A DNA stretch of 64,000 nt from Amycolatopsis echigonensis. GTDB lineage: Bacteria; Actinomycetota; Actinomycetes; Mycobacteriales; Pseudonocardiaceae. Below, one piece after another: positions 24,776 to 33,344 of this stretch; the first letter of the stretch is position 1, and each line of letters begins with the position of its first letter. A program made the position numbers and the translations under genes. The notes beneath the pieces were generated by a model that made no database searches, had not been told where the DNA came from, and saw nothing but the letters and a program-made list of their open reading frames with translations. The stretch is from positions 1 to 64,000 of the forward strand of contig NZ_JACJHR010000003.1 in NCBI RefSeq assembly GCF_014174495.1, written 5' to 3'.

Positions 24776-24862
24776 GTCAACCTCCATAGAAGCGTCGGAC
24801 ACCCACCAGGACGCTACCGTGGTCCGGGGAATTCCCCACCTGGCTCGTTCGTTGGACCACTC

Positions 24863-25234
24863 ATGAGCACAGTGGAACTGACCGCGGACAATTTCGACCA
24901 GACCGTGACCGACAACGAGTTCGTGCTGATCGACTTCTGGGCGAGCTGGTGCGGCCCGTGCCGCCAGTTCGCGCCGGTGTTCGAGAAGGCCTCGGAAAAG
25001 CACAGCGACATCACCTTCACCAAGGTGGACACCGAAGCCGAACAGCAGCTCGCCGCGGCGTTCGACATCCGCTCGATCCCGACGCTCGCCGTGATCCGCG
25101 ACAAGACCCTCATCTATTCCCAGCCCGGCGCCCTTCCGGAAGCGGCGCTGGAGGACCTCATCCGCCAGGCCCGCGAGGTCGACATGGACGAGGTGCGCAA
25201 GGCCGCCGCCGCGCAAGAAGCCGAGCAGGCCTGA
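24863..25234 (+). CDS. Thioredoxin
   Basis: 123-residue cytosolic thioredoxin with WCGPC (Cys30, Cys33), the fold residues VLIDFWASW, and cis-Pro SIPTLAV (Pro73). It has a C-terminal extension of about 20 charged residues beyond the domain (EVDMDEVRKAAAAQEAEQA), seen in several actinobacterial thioredoxins. Single gene with a strong shared terminator downstream. It is not next to a thioredoxin reductase. Confidence 0.92.
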   Translation: MSTVELTADNFDQTVTDNEFVLIDFWASWCGPCRQFAPVFEKASEKHSDITFTKVDTEAEQQLAAAFDIRSIPTLAVIRDKTLIYSQPGALPEAALEDLIRQAREVDMDEVRKAAAAQEAEQA

Positions 25235-25267
25235 ACGAGCCGCTACAGGCGCACACCCCGGGGAACA

Positions 25268-25303
25268 CGAAGGCCCGGCACCCGCCAGGGTGCCGGGCCT
25301 TCG
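25268..25303. terminator. Bidirectional terminator between trx and prodh
   Basis: Perfect 16-bp arms (25268-25283 and 25288-25303) with loop GCCA, between two convergent genes. It serves thioredoxin on the plus strand and proline dehydrogenase on the minus strand. Confidence 0.85.
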
Positions 25304-25310
25304 CAATGGT

Positions 25311-26240
25311 TCAGGACCGGGTGACGAGCCCGCGCAGGAAGAACGCGAGGTTCGCCGGCCGCTCGGCCAGCCGTCGCATGAAGTAGCCGTACCACTCGTC
25401 GCCGCAGGGCACGTACACGCGCATCGTCTTGCCTTCGCCGGCGAGCCGCTTCTGTTCCTCGGGCCGGATGCCGTACAGCATCTGGTACTCGTGGTCGCCG
25501 GCCGTACGGCCGGCGTCGGCGGCGAGCTTGCCGGCGATCGCGATCATCCGCGGATCGTGCGAGGCCACCATCGGGTAGCCCTGCCCGGCCATCAGCACGC
25601 GCAGGCAGCGCACGTAGGACTTGTCCACCTCGGACTTGTCCTGGAACGCCACCGATTCCAGCTCGGCGTAAGCGCCCTTGCACAGCCGCACCCGCGATCC
25701 GGGGCCGGAAAGCTCGCGGCAGTCCTGCTCAGTGCGGTGGAGGTAGGCCTGCAGCACCGCGCCCACCCACGGGTACTCGGCGCGCAGCTCGCGGAGGATG
25801 CCGAGCGTCGAGTCCGTGGTGGTGTGGTCCTCCATGTCGAGCGTCACCGTCGCGCCGACCGCTTCGGCCGCCGCGCAGATCTTCCGCGCGTTCTCGAGCG
25901 CGACGCCTTCGCCGTCGCCCGGCAGGAACTGCCCGACCGCGGACAGCTTCACCGAGACGTCCGCGCCCTTGGCCAGGCCCTGTTCGGACAGCGCCGTCAG
26001 CAACTCCTCGTACGCCTGCACGGTGGCGGTGGCCTGTGCGGCGTCCGTGGTGTCTTCGCCGAGGTGGTCGATGGTGATCTTCCGGCCGTCGGCGGCCAGT
26101 TCCCGTGCGACGCGCACGGCGTCGGCGGTAGCCGAGCCGGACACGAACCGGCGCACCACGGACCGGGTGACCGGCACCGCTTCGATCAGCGCACGCATCC
26201 GCTGCGAACGAGCGGCGGCGAGCAACGGGGCACGCAGCAT
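25311..26240 (-). CDS. Proline dehydrogenase
   Basis: Monofunctional FAD proline dehydrogenase (PRODH), 309 residues, oxidising proline to P5C at the membrane face. TIM-barrel signatures: VSVKLSAVGQ, TVTLDMEDHTTTDSTL, VLQAYLHRTEQDC, RLCKGAYAE, MVASHDPRM, HEYQMLYGIRPEEQKRL and the C-terminal YVPCGDEWYGYFMRRLAERPANL with substrate-binding Arg residues. Start ATG with AAGGAGA upstream. It lies 15 bp after pruA in one operon, the separate-gene arrangement of PutA function. Confidence 0.95.
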   Translation of the reverse strand: MLRAPLLAAARSQRMRALIEAVPVTRSVVRRFVSGSATADAVRVARELAADGRKITIDHLGEDTTDAAQATATVQAYEELLTALSEQGLAKGADVSVKLSAVGQFLPGDGEGVALENARKICAAAEAVGATVTLDMEDHTTTDSTLGILRELRAEYPWVGAVLQAYLHRTEQDCRELSGPGSRVRLCKGAYAELESVAFQDKSEVDKSYVRCLRVLMAGQGYPMVASHDPRMIAIAGKLAADAGRTAGDHEYQMLYGIRPEEQKRLAGEGKTMRVYVPCGDEWYGYFMRRLAERPANLAFFLRGLVTRS

Positions 26241-26255
26241 GGCGGTGTCTCCTTC

Positions 26256-27884
26256 TCAGCCCTGGTGCGGGTAGCGCACGGAGGTCGGCGGCACGAACGT
26301 CTCCTTGATCGAGCGCGGGCTCGTCCAGCGGAGCAGGTTGAAGACCGAACCGGCCTTGTCGTTCGTGCCCGAGGCGCGCGCCCCGCCGAACGGCTGCTGG
26401 CCGACGACCGCGCCGGTCGGCTTGTCGTTGACGTAGAAGTTGCCCGCGGCGAACCGCAGCGCCTGCGAAGCCTTCGCGACGGCCGCGCGGTCGTTCGCGA
26501 TAACGGCACCGGTCAGGGCGTACGAAGCGGTCTCGTCAACCAACTGCAGCACAGAGTCGAAGTCAGCGTCTTCGTAGACGTACACCGACAAGATCGGACC
26601 GAAGTACTCGGTGCTGAAGATCTCGTGCTTCGGGTTCGTGGACACGAGGACGGTCGGCTGCACGAAGTAGCCGACACTGTCGTCCGCTTCGCCGCCGACG
26701 AGGATCTCGACCTCGCTGTCGTTCTTAACGCGCTCGAAGAGGGCAGCGTGCTTGTCGAAGGCGCGACGGTCGATCACTGCGCCACCGAAGTGCGACAGGT
26801 CGGTGACGTCGCCGTAGCTGAGCGCGGCGGTCTCGGACGCAAGGCCGTCCTTCAGCTGCTCCCAGACGCTGCGCGGCACGTACGCCCGCGAAGCAGCGGA
26901 GCACTTCTGGCCCTGGTACTCGAAGGCTCCGCGGACAAGGGCGGTGCGAAGCACGTCGATGTCGGCCGACGAGTGCGCAAGCACGAAGTCCTTGCCGCCG
27001 GTCTCGCCGACGAGACGCGGGTAGCTGCGGTAGCCGGCGATGTTCGCGCCGACAGTGCCCCACAGGTGCTGGAAGGTCGCGGTGGAGCCGGTGAAGTGGA
27101 TGCCCGCCAGGTCGCGGTGCGTCAGCGCGACCTCGGAGACGGCCTTGCCGTCGCCCGGCAGCAGGTTGATCACGCCCGGCGGCATGCCGGCCTCTTCGAG
27201 CAGCCGCATGGTCAGGTGTGCGGCGAAGCTCTGCGTCGGCGACGGCTTCCACAGCACGGTGTTGCCCATCAGGGCGGGCGCAGTGGGCAGGTTACCGGCG
27301 ATGGCGGTGAAGTTGAAGGGCGTGATCGCGTACACGAAGCCCTCGAGCGAACGGTGCTCCATCCGGTTCCACACGCCGGGCGAGCTGGCTGGCTGCTGGT
27401 CGAGGATGCTGCGGCCGAACGCGACGTTGAAGCGCCAGAAGTCGGCGAGCTCGCACGCGGAGTCGATCTCGGCCTGCGTCGCGGTCTTCGACTGGCCGAG
27501 CATGGTGGCAGCGTTCAGCGTCGCGCGCCACGGGCCGGTCAGCAGGTCAGCGGCACGCAGCAGGATGGCCGCACGGTCGTCGTAGGACAGCGCGCGCCAC
27601 TCCGGAGCGGCCTTCGCGGCGGCGGCGATCGCGTCGGTCGCGTCCTGCTTCGAAGCGCTCTGGATGGTGCCGAGGACGTGGCTGTGGTTGTGCGGCTGGA
27701 CAACGTCGATCTTCTCGCCGCCGCCCGCGCGCTGCTCGCCGCCGACGGTGACCGTCAGGTCGACAGGAGCGGCCTGACCCAGCTTCTTCAGCGCACCCTC
27801 CAGCTCGGCGCGCTCGGCGCTGCCCGGCGCGTACGTCAGCACCGGCTCGTTTTTCGGGGCGGGGGTCTGGGTCACGGCGTCCAC
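26256..27884 (-). CDS. pruA: L-glutamate gamma-semialdehyde (P5C) dehydrogenase
   Basis: NAD-dependent aldehyde dehydrogenase making glutamate from glutamate semialdehyde; 542 residues, usual for the PruA/RocA class. It shows ITPFNFTAIAGNLP, WKPSPTQSF, GSTATFQHLW, ETGGKD (general base Glu294), GQKCSAASR (nucleophile Cys328) and the P5CDH-typical end NDKPTGAVVGQQPFGGARASGTNDKAGS. GTG start with GAGGGAG 5 nt upstream. First gene of pruA-prodh, divergent from a PucR regulator. It also serves ornithine degradation through RocD. Confidence 0.95.
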   Translation of the reverse strand: MDAVTQTPAPKNEPVLTYAPGSAERAELEGALKKLGQAAPVDLTVTVGGEQRAGGGEKIDVVQPHNHSHVLGTIQSASKQDATDAIAAAAKAAPEWRALSYDDRAAILLRAADLLTGPWRATLNAATMLGQSKTATQAEIDSACELADFWRFNVAFGRSILDQQPASSPGVWNRMEHRSLEGFVYAITPFNFTAIAGNLPTAPALMGNTVLWKPSPTQSFAAHLTMRLLEEAGMPPGVINLLPGDGKAVSEVALTHRDLAGIHFTGSTATFQHLWGTVGANIAGYRSYPRLVGETGGKDFVLAHSSADIDVLRTALVRGAFEYQGQKCSAASRAYVPRSVWEQLKDGLASETAALSYGDVTDLSHFGGAVIDRRAFDKHAALFERVKNDSEVEILVGGEADDSVGYFVQPTVLVSTNPKHEIFSTEYFGPILSVYVYEDADFDSVLQLVDETASYALTGAVIANDRAAVAKASQALRFAAGNFYVNDKPTGAVVGQQPFGGARASGTNDKAGSVFNLLRWTSPRSIKETFVPPTSVRYPHQG

Positions 27885-27962
27885 GGCGGCTCCCTCGTTG
27901 GCTTACACGTCGGTTGCCCGAAAGATAACTCCGCGCGGCGTTCAGGGGTTTGTTCAAGCGGC

Positions 27963-27980
27963 TAGAATCGACCATATGGT
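27963..27980 (+). promoter_or_regulatory. Promoter/operator candidate in pruA-pucR gap
   Basis: TAGAAT (27963-27968) is a good -10 for the PucR gene, and ACCATATGGT (27971-27980) is a perfect 10-bp palindrome immediately after it. The divergent gap is 117 bp, so one regulator could act on both genes. No -35 at standard spacing was found. Confidence 0.45.
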
Positions 27981-28001
27981 TTTGTCCGATCGGCCTATCC
28001 G

Positions 28002-29594
28002 GTGACAGCCGCCGAACCGTTCGCCGGCGCCTCGCTGCGGCACGTCCTCGCCACGCTCGGCGAACCGCTCGTGCGGGTGCTCGTCGCGCCGCGCGGATTG
28101 GGCGTTCCGGTGCAGGACGTGGTGATCCTCGACCCCGAGGATCCGCCCGAACCGCACCCCGGCGACCTCGCCCTGGTGATCGGCGCGCGGGGCCGGTCGG
28201 CGGCCGCGGCGATCCGCGCGGCCGGACGCGCCGGAGCGGCTGCGGTGGCGGTGAAGGGCGAAGGCGGCACGGACGTCGCGGCGGACGCTGGCGTCGCACT
28301 GCTCACCGTCGGCGCGGAGGCGCGGTGGGAGCAGGTCGAGGCGCTGGCGCGCGGGGTGGTCGACGCGGCCCGAGCAGGCGGCGAGGCGGAAACCGGCGAG
28401 GTGCTCGGCGATCTCTTCGCGCTGGCCCAGACGGTCGCGACGCTCACCGGAGGCCTGGTCAGCATCGAGGACACCGCGAGCCGCGTGCTGGCGTATTCAC
28501 GAGCCGGGGACGAGGTCGACGAGCTGCGGCGGTTGTCGATCTTGGGCCGCGAAGGGCCGGAGCGGTACCTCGCCATCCTCCGCGAATGGGGCGTCTACCA
28601 GCGATTGCGGGCCGGCGAAGGAATCGTGCGCGTGGACGAACGCCCGGAGCTGGGCATTCGCCGTCGCATCGCCGCCGGGATCCACGCGGGGTCGCAACCG
28701 CTCGGCACGATCTGGGTGCAGGAAGGCGCGCAGCCGCTGACCGAGCAGGCCGAGGTCGCGCTGCTCGGCGCGAGCAGAACGCTTGCCCCGCAACTGATCC
28801 GCGCACGAACGCTGCCCGATCCGCAACTTCGGCTGCGCGAGGATCTGCTGGCCGGGTTGCTGGAAGGGCGCGTCGACGCCGAGTCCGTCGCGGACGACAT
28901 CGGTGCGGATCCGGCGCGCCCAGCGCAGGTATTGGCGTTCACGCTCTCTCGGCAGCAGTCGACCGCCGCTTCGGACCGGTTGCTGCGCCGGGCCGAATTG
29001 GTGCACCTGATCGCCGTGCACACGGCAGCCTACCGGCGGACCGCGCTCGTGAGCGTGCTCGGCGGCCGCGTGTATGCGTTGTTGCCGGATCTGCCGGAAC
29101 ACTCGGATGCCGCGGTGCTCGCGTTGGCGAAGGAAATCGTTGGGGCGGCACAGAAACATCTCGACACCCCGGTCCGCGCGGCGCTCGGCGGGATCGTGCC
29201 GAGCCTGTCGGACGCGGCGTTGTCGCGCGGCGATGCGGACCGGGTGCTGATGGCGATGACGCGCGGGCATTGGCCGTCCGACGTCGCGTCACTGGCTGAT
29301 GTCCGGGCTGACGTGCTGTTGTCGGAAGTGTTGGCCTACTTGGGAGATCAGCCCCGACTGCGCGATCCGCGGATCGCGGAACTGCGCGCGCACGACGCCG
29401 ATCACGGCGACATTCTGGTGCCCGCAGTGCTGGCGTACCTGAACGCTTTCGGTGACGTCCGCACGGCCGCACGCTCGCTGAACATCCACCCGAACACCGT
29501 GCGCTACCGGGTGCGGCGGGCCTCGGAGGTGTCCGGCATCGACCTGACTGATCCGGCTCAGCGGCTGCTCACCGAATTGTTGCTGCGACTGTAA
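28002..29594 (+). CDS. PucR family regulator, probable activator of proline catabolism
   Basis: 530-residue PucR/CdaR-type regulator: N-terminal sensory region, a GGDEF-like middle section (about 290-400) and a C-terminal HTH_30 domain, VPAVLAYLNAFGDVRTAARSLNIHPNTVRYRVRRASEVSGIDL. Divergent from pruA-prodh, which in many actinomycetes is the position of the PucR-type regulator of proline use. Presumed effector: proline. GTG start. Confidence 0.88.
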   Translation: MTAAEPFAGASLRHVLATLGEPLVRVLVAPRGLGVPVQDVVILDPEDPPEPHPGDLALVIGARGRSAAAAIRAAGRAGAAAVAVKGEGGTDVAADAGVALLTVGAEARWEQVEALARGVVDAARAGGEAETGEVLGDLFALAQTVATLTGGLVSIEDTASRVLAYSRAGDEVDELRRLSILGREGPERYLAILREWGVYQRLRAGEGIVRVDERPELGIRRRIAAGIHAGSQPLGTIWVQEGAQPLTEQAEVALLGASRTLAPQLIRARTLPDPQLRLREDLLAGLLEGRVDAESVADDIGADPARPAQVLAFTLSRQQSTAASDRLLRRAELVHLIAVHTAAYRRTALVSVLGGRVYALLPDLPEHSDAAVLALAKEIVGAAQKHLDTPVRAALGGIVPSLSDAALSRGDADRVLMAMTRGHWPSDVASLADVRADVLLSEVLAYLGDQPRLRDPRIAELRAHDADHGDILVPAVLAYLNAFGDVRTAARSLNIHPNTVRYRVRRASEVSGIDLTDPAQRLLTELLLRL

Positions 29595-29634
29595 ATCAGG
29601 TGCCGCGAGGGGGTGTGATCGCTAACGTGCCGTC

Positions 29635-30291
29635 GTGGACCTCTTCTTCCGCTCCTGGAACGCACTTCAGCACGCCGTCAGGTCGCTGGAAGACGGGCAG
29701 TGGCTGGTCCCGTCCGGCTGCACCGGCTGGCTGGTGCAGGACCTGGTTTTCCACCTCGTCATCGACGCGCAGGACATCCTGATCACGCTCGCGACCCCGT
29801 CGGAGGCAGAGCCGACGCACACCGCCGCCGAATACTGGGAGCTCAGCACCGACCTGCCGACCGGCACGGAACCGGAAAGCCTCTTCACCCGCCGCGCGGC
29901 GGTCAGCTACGGCACCACCGCGTGGCTGGCGCACCACTTCGACGACCTGGCCCAAGCAGCGGGCCGCGCCGCAGCGCTCGCGGACCCGGCGTCGAAGGTC
30001 GAAACCCGCGACTACGTGCTGACGGTCGCGGACTACTTCGAGACCTACGTCGTGGAAGCCACGTTGCACCACTTGGACCTCGTTAGGAATCTGTCCGAAG
30101 TGGATGGTCCGGACGCAGACTGCCTGGCAGCGACCCGGCGGACGGTGGAGACCGCACTGGGTTCGCCGCTGCCGTCGGCATTGGACGACAAGAGCGCGCT
30201 CCTGGTAGCGACCGGCCGCCGTGCCGCGACCGATGAGGAAAAGGCGGCGCTCGGGTCGCTGACGGAGAAGCTGCCGATCGTCCTCGGCTAG
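29635..30291 (+). CDS. Maleylpyruvate isomerase/mycothiol-dependent DinB-like protein
   Basis: 218-residue four-helix DinB_2/MPI_N-type protein; members of the TIGR03083 group often use mycothiol. Landmarks: SWNALQHAVRSLEDGQWLVPSGCTGWLVQDLVFHLVIDAQDIL (first metal His) and YFETYVVEATLHHLDLVRNL (His pair). Substrate unknown. GTG start. Its TAG stop overlaps the TAG of the convergent LLM gene in the palindrome CTAG. Confidence 0.78.
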   Translation: MDLFFRSWNALQHAVRSLEDGQWLVPSGCTGWLVQDLVFHLVIDAQDILITLATPSEAEPTHTAAEYWELSTDLPTGTEPESLFTRRAAVSYGTTAWLAHHFDDLAQAAGRAAALADPASKVETRDYVLTVADYFETYVVEATLHHLDLVRNLSEVDGPDADCLAATRRTVETALGSPLPSALDDKSALLVATGRRAATDEEKAALGSLTEKLPIVLG

Positions 30292-31292
30292 ACCGAAAGC
30301 CGTTCCGCCGCAGGCAAATCAGCAAGCCGAGCGAGTTCAGCGAACGATTCGACGCGCGCGGCCGGGTCGTAGGTACTGGTGCTGATGAGCAACTCGTCGG
30401 CTCCCGTCGCGGCGACCAGGTCCGCGAGGCGTGCGCCGACTTCGTCCGGAGTACCGCTGATCTGGCCGGCCAACGTGTCGTCGAGACGGCGGCGCTCCCG
30501 ATCGGTCATCGGCAGGGCCAAAATCTCGTCCGCAGGCGAAAGCGGCGGGAACACGCCGTGGCTGCGCGAGTACACAGTGGACCAGGCCTCGGGAACCAGC
30601 AGCCGCCGAGCCTCCTCCGCGGTGTCCGCCACCGCGACCGCTGTCGACACGACGACATAGGGATCGTCCACATCGGACCTGAACGTTTCGCGGTACCGAG
30701 CGATCGCCTCCGCCATCGCACGCTGGCCATGCGCCGGAGCGATCACCAGCGGCAACCCGAGCCCGGCGGCGAGATCCGCGCCCGCACCGGTCGCGAGCAA
30801 GAACACCGGCAGCGACAACCCTTCGGCCGGGATCGCGTGCACCCCGTCCTGCTCGCCGCGGAAGTACGCGAGAAGCTCGCGAATCTGGCCGTCGAAGCCG
30901 TCTGCCGCGTCCTTGCCCTGCCCGAGCGCCCGCCGCACCGGCTCGATGAACCCGACCGAGCGGCCGATCCCGAGGTCTATCCGCCCAGGGAACAACGACT
31001 CCAGAACCCCGAACTGCTCAGCAACCACGAGCGGCCGATGATTGGGCAACATCACGCCCCCGGACCCGACCCGGATCCGAGATGTCGCGGCCGCGACGGC
31101 CGACGCAAGCACCGCAGGCGCGGACCCGGCGACTCCAGGCACGCCATGGTGTTCGGAAACCCAAAACCGGTGGTAGCCGAGCGCTTCGATGTCCCGCGCG
31201 AACGCGACGGTGTCCCGGATCGCCTGCGCGGTCCCCCGCCCTCGCCGCACGGGCGACCTGTCCAGCACGGAAATCGGAACGTCCACGCTCAC
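30288..31292 (-). CDS. LLM-class flavin oxidoreductase, MsnO8-like
   Basis: 334-residue luciferase-like monooxygenase of the MsnO8 type: ISVLDRSPVRRG, YHRFWVSEHHGVPGVAGSAPAVL, IRVGSGGVMLPNHRPLVVAEQFGVLESLFPGRIDLGIGR, FLLATGAGADLAAGLGLPL and GTPDEVGARLADLVAATGADELLIST. Probable FMN cofactor. The start is uncertain: GTG codons at 31290-31292 and 31284-31286 both fit; the first is used. Longer frames would run into a dispersed repeat. Substrate unknown. Confidence 0.83.
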   Translation of the reverse strand: MSVDVPISVLDRSPVRRGRGTAQAIRDTVAFARDIEALGYHRFWVSEHHGVPGVAGSAPAVLASAVAAATSRIRVGSGGVMLPNHRPLVVAEQFGVLESLFPGRIDLGIGRSVGFIEPVRRALGQGKDAADGFDGQIRELLAYFRGEQDGVHAIPAEGLSLPVFLLATGAGADLAAGLGLPLVIAPAHGQRAMAEAIARYRETFRSDVDDPYVVVSTAVAVADTAEEARRLLVPEAWSTVYSRSHGVFPPLSPADEILALPMTDRERRRLDDTLAGQISGTPDEVGARLADLVAATGADELLISTSTYDPAARVESFAELARLADLPAAERLSV

Positions 31293-31330
31293 GGCAACGT
31301 CAACCGCACAGCCCGAATTCCCGCCCCGCT

Positions 31331-31386
31331 GTCCGTGAAGGGCCCCTTCACGGACTTGGATTCCCTCAAGGAGCCCTTCACGGACC
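31331..31386. repeat. Dispersed hairpin repeat, copy 2
   Basis: Arms GTCCGTGAAGG (31331-31341) and CCTTCACGGAC (31345-31355) form a short hairpin; then 31359-31386 repeats exactly 28 nt of copy 1 (10116-10143). The first half therefore differs from copy 1 although the right half is identical. Confidence 0.75.
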
Positions 31387-31587
31387 GCCACCGCCGCCGC
31401 GACGCACCCCATGCGGCGTTCGGCACGTCAGATGCACCCAACGCCACATTGGGCCGCCAAAACCCAGCCCGCGAACCCCACGCAACCACTCACCCCAGCC
31501 GCGCCCCCCACTCACCAAACCGCCGCCAACGCACCCAACCAACCAAGCACCCACACCACCCCCGCACCCCGATACGAAGCCCAAAAC

Positions 31588-31646
31588 ACGGCGCGGGGGT
31601 GCTTGTCAAGGCATCTTTCCCGCCTTGACAAGCACCCCCGCGCCGT
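31588..31646. repeat. Long perfect hairpin, 25-bp arms
   Basis: Arms 31588-31612 and 31622-31646 are perfectly complementary with a 9-nt loop. The arm is GC-rich at the base (ACGGCGCGGGGGTGC) and CTTGTCAAGGC at the tip. It lies 71 bp past the DUF6221 stop, so it could end that transcript, but size and perfection suggest a palindromic repeat element. Confidence 0.7.
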
Positions 31647-31716
31647 AGTCACACTCAGCTTCGGGGTGCCCCCACGCAACCCACCGCAATGTCGCCGCCA
31701 GGCGACGAGCCGTCCC

Positions 31717-32109
31717 TCAGGGCCTCCACCGCTCGCTGTAATCCGGATGGTCCGCATACGGCAACGCCAGCAACCGCAACGTCAAACACCAATTCGATCC
31801 GGCCTCGTCCGCGGGCACATGGCACGTCTCGCACCAATACTCGCTGCCGTACAGCGGAAACCCGGGCACCTTCTCCGACACCGTGGTCCGATGCGCGAGC
31901 ATGATCCGCCGGGTCGCCTCGATCTCGTTGATCATCTGGTTGACCACGTCGAGTTCGAGGTCGCCGAGAGAACGGACGCGCTCCTCCAGCCCGACCTTGG
32001 CCTCGCCGCGGGTGAGCGGCTCTCCGGCTTTGCCCTTCTGCACCGCTTGCATGATCAGCGCCTGCCGCTGTCCGACGCGCGCGGCGAGGAACGCGATCAG
32101 GTCGTCCAC
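31717..32109 (-). CDS. DUF6221 family protein
   Basis: 130-residue actinobacterial protein of unknown function: VDDLIAFLAARVGQRQALIMQAV at the start, a charged middle (EIEATRRIMLAHR), one CETCHVPAD segment with two Cys, and the diagnostic end LRLLALPYADHPDYSERW. GTG start at 32107-32109, 8 nt after a GGAGGGAG site; the longer frame would include that site. Such genes are common, often multicopy, in actinomycetes and phage-like regions, but no phage gene is near. Confidence 0.8.
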   Translation of the reverse strand: MDDLIAFLAARVGQRQALIMQAVQKGKAGEPLTRGEAKVGLEERVRSLGDLELDVVNQMINEIEATRRIMLAHRTTVSEKVPGFPLYGSEYWCETCHVPADEAGSNWCLTLRLLALPYADHPDYSERWRP

Positions 32110-32247
32110 GACGTCTCCCTCCTCCGGTCCCGGCAATAGTCGCACCTCGACCCCGGCGCGTTACCACCCAGCGGCGCCTTCCATGGTAATCGGCGGCAGA
32201 AAACTCAGCTTTACCTGCGGAAACGTGCACAAAACCCGGTACCATGT

Positions 32248-32266
32248 TGATCACCCAGAGTGATCA
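32248..32266. promoter_or_regulatory. Inverted repeat between DUF6221 and ligD genes
   Basis: TGATCAC (32248-32254) and GTGATCA (32260-32266) with a 5-nt spacer, about 140 bp upstream of the DUF6221 start and just past the ligD stop. Possible operator; regulator unknown. Confidence 0.4.
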
Positions 32267-32284
32267 CACCCGGCGATCGAACGG

Positions 32285-33307
32285 TCACGCCTGGTCCGGT
32301 CGGGCCTTGCTCGGCTGCACCCGCTTCGGCTCGCCGGGCATCTTCGGGTAGTCCGGCGGGTACGGCAGTTCCGCGCCGCCGAGGTCGCGGTCGTCGCGCT
32401 CGTACCACTCCAGCAGCGTCTCCAGGCCGAACGCCTTCTCGTCCATCGGCGCGTGCAGGTCCCCGTGCTCGGCGAGGAAACCGGGGACGGTCAGCACGTC
32501 GAAGTCGTCGGGGTCGACGTCGGCGAGCAAATCCCAGGTCAGCGGCGTCGACACGGTCGCGCGCGGAGTGCCGCGCACCGACCAGGACGAGGCGACCGTC
32601 CGGTCCCGCGCGGCCTGGTTGTAGTCGAGGAAGACGCGGCCGCCGCGTTCCTCCTTCCACCACGACACGGTCGCCTTGTCCGGGATCCGCCGTTCGACCT
32701 CGCGGCCGAGCGCGATCACCGCGTGCCGGACCGCGATGAAGTCCCATTCCGGGCGGATCCGCACGAGGACGTGCACACCGCGGCCGCCGGAGGTCTTCGG
32801 GTAGCCGGTGAGCCCGGCGTCGGCGAGCACCTCGCGGACGACGCCGGCGACCTCGACCGCGTCGGCGAATCCGGCGCGTTCCGGCGGGTCGACGTCGATC
32901 CGCAGTTCGTCCGGGTGGTCCACGTCGGAGCGGCGGACCGGCCACGGGTGGAAGTCGAAGGTGCCGAGGTTCGCTGCCCAGGCGAACACCGCGGGTTCGG
33001 TCGGGCAGACCTCGTCGGCGGTGCGGCCGGACGGGAAGGCGATCCGCGCGGTCTCGAGCCAGTCCGGCGCACCCTTGGGCACGCGCTTGGCGTAGAACCA
33101 CTCTCCGGTGACGCCGTCGACGTAGCGTTTCAGCGTGGTCGGCCGCTCGCCGATCGCGCGCAGCAACGGGTCGGCCACGGCGAGGTAGTACTCGACCACC
33201 TGCCGCTTCGTGATGCCACGCTCGGGGAAATAGACCTTGTCCGGGCTCGACACCCGGACGGTGCGCTCCCCCACCTGGTACTCGACCGGATCGCCGTTTT
33301 TGGCCAT
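32285..33307 (-). CDS. LigD-type polymerase/primase (NHEJ)
   Basis: 340-residue stand-alone polymerase domain of the LigD/PrimPol family, filling ends in non-homologous end joining. Landmarks: VSSPDKVYFPERGITKRQVVEYYL, FYAKRVPKGAPDW, the metal motif DELRIDVDPP (Asp pair), TSGGRGVHVLVRI, FLDYNQAARDRTVASSWSVRG and TVSTPLTWDLL. No ligase or nuclease domain is attached and no Ku gene is in the window. Start ATG at 33305-33307. Divergent from a TVP38-like gene by 37 bp. Confidence 0.92.
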   Translation of the reverse strand: MAKNGDPVEYQVGERTVRVSSPDKVYFPERGITKRQVVEYYLAVADPLLRAIGERPTTLKRYVDGVTGEWFYAKRVPKGAPDWLETARIAFPSGRTADEVCPTEPAVFAWAANLGTFDFHPWPVRRSDVDHPDELRIDVDPPERAGFADAVEVAGVVREVLADAGLTGYPKTSGGRGVHVLVRIRPEWDFIAVRHAVIALGREVERRIPDKATVSWWKEERGGRVFLDYNQAARDRTVASSWSVRGTPRATVSTPLTWDLLADVDPDDFDVLTVPGFLAEHGDLHAPMDEKAFGLETLLEWYERDDRDLGGAELPYPPDYPKMPGEPKRVQPSKARPDQA

Positions 33308-33344
33308 GCGGTCACCGTAGCCGCGAGTGCCGTACCGTGGCGGC

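Larger units (their letters stand above)
31293..31716. other. 424-bp geneless repeat-rich gap
   Basis: Between the LLM and DUF6221 genes. It holds the second copy of the dispersed repeat (31331-31386), a strand-biased C-rich stretch (31400-31580) and a long hairpin (31588-31646). No coding features seen. Confidence 0.65.
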
